64,000 nucleotides of DNA from Aspidiotus rigidus (taxonomy: Eukaryota; Arthropoda; Insecta; Hemiptera; Diaspididae), in assembly GCA_035079385.1 (NCBI GenBank), contig JAVHKY010000046.1:2480001-2544000 (forward strand), given 5' to 3'. Positions within the stretch are counted from its first letter, which is position 1, and each line of letters starts with the position of its first letter. The notes below the pieces were generated by a model. That model did no database searches. It was not told where the DNA came from and saw only the letters and a list, made by a program, of their open reading frames with translations. Positions 31,420-42,100 of this stretch are shown here, piece by piece. The translations under genes and the position numbers were made by a program.

Positions 31420-32810
31420 TGTATTGACATGATTGTTTTCTAAGTTATCGGTAATATATCTACTATCTTATTCAATTCACAATATTTTTCGTTCTCAACT
31501 CTGATACTGGTCGGGTAAATGTTTTTCTTTTTACCCTTTACGTCGACTATATTATTATTTAAGGTTTTCCATATATGTCTCTGCTATTGAAGGGGGTGCT
31601 TTTAATCATTTTTGGGTAATATTTAGTTTTGTTTTCTCTTATCATCGTAGTTAGTTTATTTCTGAAAATTTTATATTTTTCGGTCAGGGTATCGTCGTTT
31701 GGATTCATTCTGGCTAATAAATGTAACTTGTCCCTCTCTTTAATACCCTTTATTAGTTTTCTTGTTATCCACAGTTTCAGTTTTCTCTGTTTTTTTGCGT
31801 AAGTTATCACTGTTGTATTCTTTTCTGTTGTTTTTTGTATTATTACAGTAAATCGTTCAGTAGCCTCATTTATATTTTTAGATCTTATTACCGGTTCCCA
31901 GTTTTGTTTACTACCTAAACGATTCAGATGATTTCTTATGATCCATTATTTTACTATGTAGGCCACTACTCTTCATTTTCTTACTGGTTCTTTTTTTATT
32001 ACTTTTTGTTCTTAAAAATGTCGGGAAGTGATTTGTAATACTAGTTTCTAGAATTATTGTTGCCTTAATTTCGCTTTTATGCCTAGTATTAAAAATATAT
32101 GGTCGAGAGATATTTTTGAAGTTTTTGTTTTTCTTGTGTATTGATTTATACATGGTCGAAGCCTACTTGTGCGAGTGTCCATAAGTAATTATTGCGGCTT
32201 TCATTTTGGGTGCAAATTTCTATGTTTACATCTCCTACTCGTATTATTAAGGTTCGTTCCCCCCTTTTTTTTGCAAGTCCGTTACTATTCTTTCTAGCTT
32301 TTTGATAAAATTTTTTGTATCTTTACTTGCAGACCTGTAAATAGCGTCGATCCTCATGTTTTCTTCACCTAAATTTATTTTTAGTCCAGTCATATTTTCG
32401 GCTTCCAGTTGAACTACGTTGATCTATGAAGAAATATAGGTACTCGAAAGAGTAAAGAGAAAGATACACGAAAATTGCGGTTCGTGTATCTTCCTCTCTA
32501 CTCTTTTGAGTCATAATGAATGACCGTAAACTTGAAAAACGGATTGATTCTATGTTGATCTGTTGTATCGTATCTCGGCTTTTATGAAAACTATCACTCC
32601 ATCGTTCTCGTTCTTATTTTTATGTGTGTAGTAGATGTGGTAGTAGCTCCAACACGTTGTTATTATCTTTCATCCAGCATTCACCTAATATTATTATATC
32701 CGGTTTTTCCTCAAGTTCATTCAATATATATGATACAAAATAAAAAGTAAAGAAATGAGATACATGAAATTCATTATGACAGTCAGTGTTATTGATAATT
32801 ATTAATAACT
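31420..32810 (-). pseudogene. Decayed CR1/Jockey-like LINE: endonuclease to pre-RT linker
   Basis: Read on the minus strand from 32810: LNELEEKPDIIILGECWM (endonuclease Glu motif), then, after an insertion at 32426-32553, MRIDAIYRSASKDTKNF, a GDVNIE motif and TSITNHFPTFL (normally SDH; Asp is Asn). It continues with the linker KLWITRKLIKGIKERDKLH ... KYKIFRNKLT (31810-31559). Several stops and frameshifts break it, and no RT follows. Confidence 0.75.
32426..32553 (-). mobile_element. Short retroposon-like element, copy 3, inserted in the LINE relic
   Basis: 128 bp flanked by GTTGATCT (32418-32425, 32554-32561); removing it rejoins the LINE endonuclease frame. On the minus strand it starts ATAGAATCAAT, has TTTACGGTCATTCATTATGA as leader, then a foldback of ACTCAAAAGAGTAGAGAGG with its inverse. 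Same plan as 24409 and 24841 but without the GACT/AGTC core. Confidence 0.75.
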
Positions 32811-33419
32811 TCAAAGAATTTCAGCTTTGGAAAATGGAATTCAAATCTATCACTCAACATCAGGGATTATTTATAATTACGTACCATACGACCAATAATT
32901 TATCCATGGAATCGAATCATGAACTTTTAAAAACAGCGTTCAACGACTAGACATCACCAATCCACAATCTTGAAGATCAACTTTGTTTATCAACTCCATC
33001 CTCAATAGCCTCTTCTGGCTTTTTCATCATTCATCAGTAATTAGGGTAGTATATTATAGCAGTATCCCTCTTTTGGGTTCTTCATCTTTTGCGACGGTCT
33101 TTAAACTAATTTTCCCGACCTATAACGTTGAAATTGGAGATTGATACCCACTCCCTATAGTCATTCACATTTACTCAGTTTTTGATTGGTCCACATAAGG
33201 GGATTGATCTACATGAGAATTCGCAATTTATATTACTGCTGACCAACGATAAACATATAAAAAAATGAAAAATTGTTGTTTGTAAAAAGTAATTATTATA
33301 CCTACGAGTGACTACCTAACTAGAACTTGAAAAAGAAAGATTATAAAGAAATTCACTCAATGACATCCGCGATTATTCGAAATTACTTATAAATTTGATG
33401 AATAACTATGAATTGTTTC

Positions 33420-33716
33420 TTAATAATAAAGAAACTTTACAGAGATGCACATAAAATTATATTTTCCAAGGGAGGAAATACACGGCGGGACATGATAATA
33501 CCATCGTATGAGTAATTCGTTTTATTCTGTTTGTTTCACTTTTGTATCGTGCTTTTGATGTTCATTTGTACTGATGATGCGGCGTTCTAACGTCGTCGCG
33601 AAACGTGCGTCTACCTTGTATTTCCTCCCTTGGAAAATATAATTTTATGTGCATCTCTGTAAAGTTTCTTTATTATTAAGTATGACGAGTTGCAAAGACC
33701 ACATTTTATTTATTTA
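33420..33716 (+). mobile_element. 297-bp retroposon-like insertion with 64-nt perfect inverted arms
   Basis: Flanked by the 13-bp direct repeat TATGAATTGTTTC (33407-33419, 33717-33729). Arms of 64 nt (33419-33482 and 33617-33680) are perfectly inverted. The centre carries a hammerhead-like core; the right end is a tail finishing ATTTTATTTATTTAT. The long target duplication plus inverted 5' part suggest a Penelope-like or retrozyme-like insertion with internal inversion. No protein is encoded. Confidence 0.78.
33568..33614 (+). ncRNA. Candidate minimal hammerhead ribozyme
   Basis: Core CTGATGA (33571-33577), helix II GCGGCG/CGTCGC (33579-33584, 33594-33599), GAAA (33600-33603), then CGTGCGTC with a GUC cleavage triplet ending at 33611. 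Stem I can start with GTA (33568-33570) and TAC (33612-33614). Helix III would be very short in one molecule, but ACGTGCGT is self-complementary (with two G-U pairs) in a dimer. One extra T (33578) before helix II departs from the consensus. Self-cleavage is inferred, not shown. Confidence 0.5.
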
Positions 33717-33729
33717 TATGAATTGTTTC

Positions 33730-34760
33730 GCATTTTTATCAGATGATATTCTGAGGATTATACTGGTACATAATAATCAGTAATTATATACATATTATTC
33801 CTGTGACATAGATACAGCTGTGAAATAATTGTGCGATATTCCTGCGAAAATGCACCCAAATTGTCAATTGGGGCTCGTGAATACTCTAAAACGTACAGAA
33901 ATTTTTTTCAAGTATTTCTCCCACGATATCGGAGTGGGTGTAAGACCTTCTAAGATTATGGTAAAAAAAGACTAAAATTCATTTCATTCAAGTCATCTGA
34001 CACCACTCATTTGTCAGAAATAATTCAAATCGGGAACAAATAAGAGATGGAAAACTCGTTAACATGAAATTTTTCGAGGAAAACGTGCGACGAGTGAGAA
34101 GGAAAGTTGATGTGAACACCTTGATGACTGTGAGTATTGTACCGTAGCCGATTAGTAACTAATTTAAACTTAACTTTATTGTGAAAAAAAAATCAAAGGT
34201 AGAAATTATCGCTTTTCAAAGTAAATTGAGCGTTGGTGTTTCAAGAGAAGACTCTCTCGTGACGTTCATTCGGTATATTTTACATAAATTCACCTGAAAA
34301 TTATTCGTCTTTTCAAGAAAGCTCTAAACCATTTTCACAAGCTTTAAATGGGTACGCCTACCTGCTGGTTACAAGTAGGATTTTTGAAGCGAAAATGGAA
34401 GTTCTTATTACTTTGTCTGGAGGCTATACCGAAATATCTATTTGCTCGCTTGATTTATTTCTGCTTCATTTGCTGTCATTCTTTTCCTTGAAATTTAGAG
34501 TACCGGTACCTTCGAATATTTTCACAGCATATAATCCAAATTTTTTACGTTTTGTTGAAAAATTTTTCTATTGCTTCATCTGTTGCTAAATAGTCTTGTA
34601 TTGATGAATTGAAGAGTGTGGAATCTACGTTCCGTTGGTAGTGATTTTAATATCATTGTATAACGCCTTTGAAAGTACTCAAAGAGTCTTCAATATAAAA
34701 AAAACCTGACTCCGTAATCAACCGGACCCATGGTTGAGCCGCTTTTGACATGTTTCATGT
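33730..34760. other. No recognised features
   Basis: About 1 kb of AT-rich sequence without terminal repeats, RNA genes or a coding frame with recognisable domains. Confidence 0.55.
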
Positions 34761-34767
34761 CTTAGCG

Positions 34768-35340
34768 CTGACCTGACCCCCCACCCTAATTTCGAAATTT
34801 GCGTCTGCACGTCCCGTCCGTCCGTACGTCCGCACAACCATGACCTTGACACTTGGAAGAATTTGTGCTCTGACCCTCCCACCCTAATTCCGAAATTTGC
34901 ATCCGCACGTCCCGTCCGTCCACCTGGCCTCTCCTTGTATACTACGAGTACTATTTGACATTTTATACTGGGCTTATATTAGGTCCAAGTTTCCTTTATA
35001 CTAGCTTCATACTAGGATTAGGCTTCTTAGGAGGTCTTCATTAGTAGTTTATACTAGCTCTATTGTACTACTGGGCTTAGCGCTGACCTGACCCCCACCC
35101 TAATTCCAAAATTTGCCTCCGTACGTCCGGCTGTAAAATCAGATTTAATACAGTATAGTAGCTTAGTATACTAGGCTTCATTATAGTAGCTCTAATATTA
35201 CATTATACTAGCCTAGTATAATAGCTAAGCTATACTATTTGACATTTTGTACTGGGCTTATACTAGGTCCAGCCTCCTTCATACTAGCTTCATACTATGT
35301 TCAGGCCTCTTTTATACTACAAGCTTAGGAGGTATGTATT
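34768..35340. repeat. Interspersed short repeats (ACCCTAATT and TATACTAG families)
   Basis: A ~50-bp segment with CACCCTAATTYCGAAATTTG and CACGTCCCGTCCGTCC recurs near 34780 and 34875, with a shorter relative near 35085. Between them, motifs such as TATACTAGCTTCATACTAGG and TACTGGGCTTATA are repeated, resembling the interior of module B (about 31080-31150). A decayed relative of that family is possible. Confidence 0.55.
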
Positions 35341-35676
35341 AGTAGTTTATATTTGAATACCTATTCGCTCATTCTGCCAATCAGTACACCTTGTCTAAAC
35401 TTTCACAATAAACCCGTTTCCAGTTTGATTTTAAATACTTGCCGTGTCCTGATCCACAGAGTCCGTCTCGGCATCTTTATCAAATTTATGAAAGGTCTTA
35501 AACTTTGTATTGAGGCGACGTTTTCTTTTCTCTCTCTCTTTTTTTTGTTGGTTTCATGTGTCCCTTTACTTCTTCTGCTTGACCTTTCTCCCTGTATCAA
35601 ACTCCATTTCATTTTCGTTCATCTTCTTATATTTCAACACATTCTCTACAGAGCCAATCATTTCTTTACCCTACCA

Positions 35677-36420
35677 CAGCGGTGCTCAACCTTTTTGGAC
35701 ACGGGGCCACATATAATGAGTTGGAATAAAAAGTAAAATGTTCATTATTTTTCAATAGGTAATTATCAGATAAGCAGTAAAATGTGGAAAAGAAGGCACA
35801 CAATTTCTTATCCCCTATCCATTGAAAAGTTATAAATAGTGTTCACTTCGTAATTGTGAGATATCTGTACCTGGTACCTATCCTGTGAATATGCCGCCAA
35901 CCTACAAGATCGCCGACTATAATGATGAACTTGCGAAAAAGCGCGAAACGCCTGCTCTAGCAAAGCGCGCCAGTCTTATTCTTCGCAAAGCATAATATAC
36001 ACCAGCATGGAAGTTTGACAAAAGCGAGTAAGTTCGCGGCGAGAAAAGAAAAGAAAGATTAAATGATGAACGCTCTTTCAAGTGTACAAGAATTTATATT
36101 ATTCAAACAGTACACCATCTTTTCGTTATAATACTTCTCCGGCGCTGATACTGCATAATATGTATAACTATTTTGCTATTTTTAATGTACGAGTAGCTAT
36201 ATCGACAATTATGTGCAGACTAAATATTTTGCCTAGCTTTTACAAAGTAAGGCGGGACGCTACAATAATCATCAAGTTTCTTGCTATTTTCATTTTTCCC
36301 TTTTGCCTCTTTTTTTCCTTTTCCCTTTATTTTTTTATTTCTTGTTACGGGCGCGCGGGCCGGATGAAAACCTTTCCGCGGGCCTGATTTGGCCCGCGGG
36401 CCGTAAGTTGAGCACCGCTG
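35677..36420. mobile_element. 744-bp hAT-type non-autonomous element
   Basis: Ends CAGCGGTGCTCAACCTTTTTGG and the inverse of AGTTGAGCACCGCTG, with GGGGCCAC at one end and GGCCCGCGGGCC at the other; this terminal pattern is common in hAT elements. Flanks CCCTACCA (35669-35676) and CCCGACCA (36421-36428) form an 8-bp duplication with one later substitution. No transposase frame. Confidence 0.85.
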
Positions 36421-36839
36421 CCCGACCATAAGGATATCTCTCGACTTTGTAAAATTTTGTTTGCAGTATGTTGAGTACTTGGATTTTTTTTTTTTTTTTT
36501 TGAAGAAACAAACAAAAACAAAAGTTTCCATTAGAGAGTACGGAAAGTAATCCAATACTGATCGCTATTGTTTCTCCATCAAAATTCTTTTTTCTATTTT
36601 CGATAACAACTTTTGAAACATTGTTATTGTAATATCGTGATATTCACTGAAAATGACTTCCTCAAAATCGTGATGATCTGACCAACGCTGGTCCAGTGGA
36701 CGGATAACTTTTTTCTTTTCTTACTCTTTTCTTACAGCTCCAGACCTGAAAAGATGCTAGAGAACTAAAAAATTGGGCAACTTCTAAAATCAAGTGTAAA
36801 CGATGGTTGTAACAATGCGTAATGCGCGTATGGAATAAT

Positions 36840-36983
36840 GCGGCTGCAAGAGATTATAAGTAGTAAGTAGGTATACATTTTGCGGCCGAAAAACATTATG
36901 AGGACTGTCTAATTTGCAGCCGAAAAAAATTGTAAGTGTTATCCACTTTGCGGCCGAAGAAACTTATGAGTGCTATACCTGCA
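36840..36983. repeat. ~45-bp minisatellite (TTTGCGGCCGAA)
   Basis: Three to four imperfect units sharing TTTGCGGCCGAA followed by ATTATGAG-like text. No open frame is maintained through the units. Confidence 0.65.
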
Positions 36984-37289
36984 GAAGCATGATATTTTCG
37001 AAAGACACTAATTTTTTACGAGTAGGGAATTATTTAAGGAGAGGGGTTTGTTGGTAAATGAAAAAAATGTTCTGGCGTAGCCAAATAAATGAAAATTATG
37101 TTTCATGTCTCTTATATTTTATCAATCACCTTGAAATATTCTAATCTGGGCATTTACTAGGTCAAGCACTCGTGTGATATTACTTCACATTTGCTCATAC
37201 TTTGATTGAACTACACGCCTTTTGTGACACTTCTGAGAAAGCCTATGGAGCAGTTATCTACATTTGTGAGAAAAATATTTTGAGCTATT

Positions 37290-37500
37290 TTAGTGGGGCG
37301 AATGTCTGATATGTTATATTTTAGGCTATCGCCTTTCGTGAGGCTCACACGCTCCGCTCGTCCCGGTGTCGTATAAGTCTAGTATGAGAAATATTTTGAG
37401 TTATATCAGCTTTCGTGGGGCTCACTCGCGGATCTGGTATGAGAAATATTTTGAGCTATCAGCTTTTGTGGGGCTCGTTCGCCCCTTTCCTGGTTAGCCT
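37290..37500. repeat. Short tandem repeats (GAGAAATATTTTGAG)
   Basis: Three units share GAGAAATATTTTGAG, a TATCAGCTTTCGTGGGGCTC-like segment and CGCCC or CGCGG endings. Units are 60-80 bp and partly deleted. Function unknown. Confidence 0.6.
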
Positions 37501-38165
37501 CAACTTTGAAAAGGCAGGCATAGACCTACTTTAAGCCCAGTATAATATTAGTATACAGTCAGCAACACTGCATGGAGCAAACAATGTTCGATAAGGAGGT
37601 TAGGAAGCCTAAACCTAATTTAAAGCTAGGTCTTGAAAGAGACCAGTGTAAAGGAGCCTACCTACAACCTTCTTGATCTACGTGCGCCGTAAGGGCCGCA
37701 CTCGCAAACTTCTGAATTACCCACAGAGTATACATTGGCACGCGCACATTCAATCTTGGGAGGAGGGGAGCGGGGCTGTGTTAGCAAATTTTCAAATGAG
37801 GGGTGCTGTGAGACAAAAGACATGAAACATGTCAAAACTCGAACAAAAAATTCTATCATCCTCGTGGGATCCCTATCGCTTCCCGAGTGACTGCTTTACA
37901 AATCTCCCGCCACATTTTTCAGTTACCAACGATGAGAACTTGCAGCCCTCCTGCAACGACGACGAACACTCACTGAGTGCATGTTTGAGAGACTAAGATC
38001 CTGCTTGCACCAAACCCGACCGATTGAAACCTGACTAAACCGACCCCCTCTGCTTAAATACATTTTTTGAAACAAATCATTCTTAGATGACTAATAAAGT
38101 CATGATTTTTCCAGTGCACGCCTGACTGATAAAATTATTTTTGACGTACCTTAGTCAGTTGATCT

Positions 38166-38402
38166 TTGGCTGTGCATCTTGGACAAAGCATTTGTGAATT
38201 GTTACTAATATTATCGAATAAAGAAAAGTACGCTACGTTGGTAGCGGAGTTTGATGTCGAGTGTACGTTTTGCCCTGTGCGCGCATCGCGAATTAGCCTG
38301 AATGATGACGTCGTGGAAACAGATTGCTGCCAAACGTCACTTCATGCAAGCTGTTTCGAAGAGTTCGATGTTTGCCCAGACTGCGGAGCATATATCATTT
38401 CA
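38166..38402 (+). CDS. Possible exon with a RING-like zinc cluster
   Basis: The open frame encodes VECTFC, then after 17 residues DCCQTSLHASC and VCPDC. The order C-x2-C ... C-x4-H-x2-C-x6-C-x2-C resembles a RING-H2 or related zinc finger lacking one ligand. The frame meets TTTCAG|GTAAGATA at 38402/38403, an excellent 5' splice site. There is no ATG start and no strong acceptor upstream; a TGA at 38160 limits the exon on the left. It may be an internal exon of a host gene or a transposon-derived fragment. Nothing next to it supports a gene model. Confidence 0.35.
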
Positions 38403-39103
38403 GGTAAGATATTTCCTAATAGTTTACATATAAATAGCATTTCTAGTGTTGGTTCTGCGATAAGTTAGTACAAATAACGTTTTACCCGTAAGGATACTAC
38501 CTACGAATAACGTTTTAGTCGTAGGTACTATACCTAGGAATAACGCCAACCTAATTTTTTTAGGTCGCAATTTGGATAGCGCACTTTTTTTCTGGCCGTA
38601 AAGAGGACATTGCTGGACCCCAAATTTCCGACAGCCCTATCATAGAGCACTATGATTAAGCAAACTATTTTTATCCAAATTGCACATTTCTAGCACTAAA
38701 ATTGTTAATTTCGTTATTGGTTAAGAACTGAGCGTCAGAATCTATCGTACTTTCAAAATAGAAAGTTTTCTCGCAGGCGTCTGCAGCATTCACGTGACAA
38801 ATTACGAATGAAAGACATTCTGAACGATTTCTATTGCGAGTCCCGTCTGAAAAAAGATATAATATGGGACGTCAGCACTCTGAACTTTTTTCACAACCAC
38901 ATCTCGAATAAGCACAGCAAGTAATTACATCATTCCACTCTGGACTTTTGGTAATGTGGGAATGCCACTCACAAATACCGTTAATTTTTTATTTTTTTGT
39001 AGGTAAGATAAAATCATGAATATTCAGAAACACACCTTTTTGAGCGAACTTTTCTTCATTGTACGTGTACGCCAAAATGGTGAGCGATTCACAGCCGATA
39101 ATT

Positions 39104-39180
39104 GAGAAGGTATTTGTAAAAAGGGCTTCTGCTCAATGTATTCCATATGGGACGGTTACTTTTTTTACAAGCACCTCCTC
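39104..39180. repeat. Diverged relative of the 80-bp hairpin MITE
   Basis: Reads GAAGGTATTTGTAAAAAGGG then CTTC, a centre with CAATGTATTCCATATGGGA, and an inverted TTTTTTTACAAGCACCTCCTC. Arm and centre resemble 20909-20988. Both give short frames with the same VKRAS..QCI reading, which comes from the repeat and is not a gene. Confidence 0.65.
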
Positions 39181-42100
39181 AACTGTACGATTTCAAATAT
39201 TGTACAGACATAATAGCGTTGTTCTTCTAGAGTTCTTTCATTCACCAGAGATAAAATTTCCTGTCCTTTTTTGACCCTCGATAGACTTTCTTTATGAAAT
39301 GAGACGGCGGTTATCTGGGTTCTGGAGTTCACATGCGCATCAGGAAAACCCTTTGTAACATCCATAGTTTGTTTACAATTTGCAAAGTCCTACCCGCAAC
39401 ACACAATTTTATGTCATACACGTGTGTTTTCTGTGTGTGAGTGACGTACTAGATTTATAGTATACTTTTATTTTAAGATTTAAAAGTATTTATGGGTCTT
39501 TCTTTTTCAGAATTTACGTTAGTGATAAGAAAAATTAGCTTCGATGCATACTTCGTACTACCTTCTATCCTTTCTTAACGTGAACAGACCACACCCATTT
39601 TGTTCATTCGTTTTCTTTTCTTTTGGAAAAATATTTCCTTTCTTACCCACTACACTGAGCATTGAAGCTCCTGCGTCACAATTTTCTTCGTCAGAGAAGT
39701 TGAATTTCCTCTTTTTATTTACATTAAAATTATTTCTGATGTCCATAATATTGATATTAAAACAGAGAAATTTTCTACGAACTTGCGTTACCATACAAAA
39801 AATGTCTATATATACATATTAGAGGACACAAAATAATCATTCATTCATCTAACACTATCAATTAAAACACTCCTTATGTAAGTTGGAGCAGTCATCATAT
39901 TCTTGATAAAATGGTGTCGTTGGAGACTTAGTGTCGTGAGTCGTTTACGGACAAAGAAAGAACAATTTTGCAAGAAATAACGAACTGCTGAGCTAGCTGT
40001 CTGTACACGTTCCAGCGCGTTGGTGAGACAAGAACAGAAACAGATAATATAATGGTTCACCAATTGTTATATTTGTAGTTTGCTGATTCACATAACATTT
40101 TATCAGATAGTACGCCGAATGTAGGTGATTGCCAAATCCGTGGACTCAGCAACCACTTTGCCGAATACGTGTATTCCGCAGAGCACGTATTTGTTCGCGT
40201 ATGGTTCAATCAATCAGAACATATATAATCAATTGGACGTATTACAAAATGAGAGTATGAAGAGGAAAAGATGAGATATTTACTATAATAATTTCATGAA
40301 ATGAAGTCCATAAATTTAGCTACGAATCAGTCGCCTTATGTCATAATTACTACAAATAAATTAAGCTATCTCAAGCGCCGTAGTAGCAGCCATAAATCTA
40401 TTCTAGCTACTTATTCACGATCATACGAAAATCGAACTTGTTGGTCAACTCAAATTTCATTTCTCGCCTTTATCTTTTGATGCAATAGGATTTGAACAAA
40501 ATAATCAGATCCCGTCATTGACAAACAAAGTACCGGTGAGTGATGGTTGGCAAATTTTGCAATGCAATTCCTTAGATTGGTTTTTAAATTCACAGACGTA
40601 CAAACCCCGGATTAGAAAGTAAGTAGTATTAGATTCACACTGCTAGTTCATATAATATAATTTCGATGATAGGTAATCAATCTCTGATTTATTTCTTAAC
40701 AACATTCAACAAATCAAAGAATTCATACAGAGCAATGACGTTGTAGGAGGCATTCAGTTTTCAATTTCCTTCTTGGAAGTTTGTTTATCCTCTTTCTCGA
40801 CGACCTGTGGTTCATTTATACATGTTTTTGAATTCTTTTCTTTCTTTTTCTTCTTTGTTTTTGAATTATTCTAATATTCTGATTGCTGTGAGTATTGGCT
40901 AAAATTCCATAAAAATTATTAGGTATTAATAATAAGTAAACTGAAAATAGGCATTCAGCAATTGGCTAAATACTATCATCGGTTAAATGCAATTTCATTG
41001 ACTATACCTAATGACCAATTTTCTAGTCGATCAAACATTAGTTACAGCTAACGGTGGGATAAAAACTAAAGCTACCTACTCATAATTCCGCCCCGCTACT
41101 TCCCCTGGCAAACGTTCACGGATTCTATGCTCGCGCTTAATAACGGAGTTGGTGCACATACTCATATAAATGGTCAGACTCCGAAGACATTATACTAATG
41201 GAGAATTCACTTATTTCAATGAATATCAGCTTCACAGTAGTTGAATGCGCGAGAGTAACACGTACGCGTACAAATGCCCTTTTCACAATACCTACTAAGA
41301 GTGATTCTCTCATTGAACGGGAGGTAAACATTTCAGAGATAACATAAATCACTTGTTCGTACCAGCAAATAATACAGTCAGCAAGAAGCGGGTGGTTTTA
41401 CTTTATCTCTCTGAAAATTATTGCTGACACGACCAAAATAAGCGTAGCAAAGTTATCGTTACTCATTCATGAATTAATGCTCACACATACCATTTTATAG
41501 GTACTGCAATGACCTAAAGTGCGAATATTTTTTTCTGGGCGTGCATTTTATTTATTCCCATAAATAAATAATAAAAAGTCCTGTGGGGAAACACGAACGG
41601 ATAGGTGTAATACCTCACTTTTCCACAAGGAAAAGTCGGTAAGAAAGGCACCATCCGTAATGAATGTAGTACTGAAGACATAACCCATTTAAAATCAGAA
41701 TGAGAGGGTGTACAGTTACAGGAAAAGGAGATAAGCAAAATCAATTAAAACCTTTTACCGCTCATTTATTTGGTCTACTGTCCGTACACCTTCAACAGGG
41801 AAAGAAAGAACTAGTAAAACTTTTAAATGTATAATCAACCAACCTGATGGAAGATTGTTGATGTAAGAGAGATGCCGCTCAAACTGTTTATTAATTGAAA
41901 TAATTCATGAGAATTAATAATGATCATTCTTTGTCTATCTTTATCACCTCCATTATTTTGTTTTTATCTTGTTTCATAGTTTTTTTTTGATTTTGCTTTC
42001 GTAATATAGCTTGAATGAAATCTGTGGTCCATGGTTACCATAATTATAAAAGTTTCATTTGTTACCTATTCTGTAACACAGGGACACTTTCTGAAATTTA

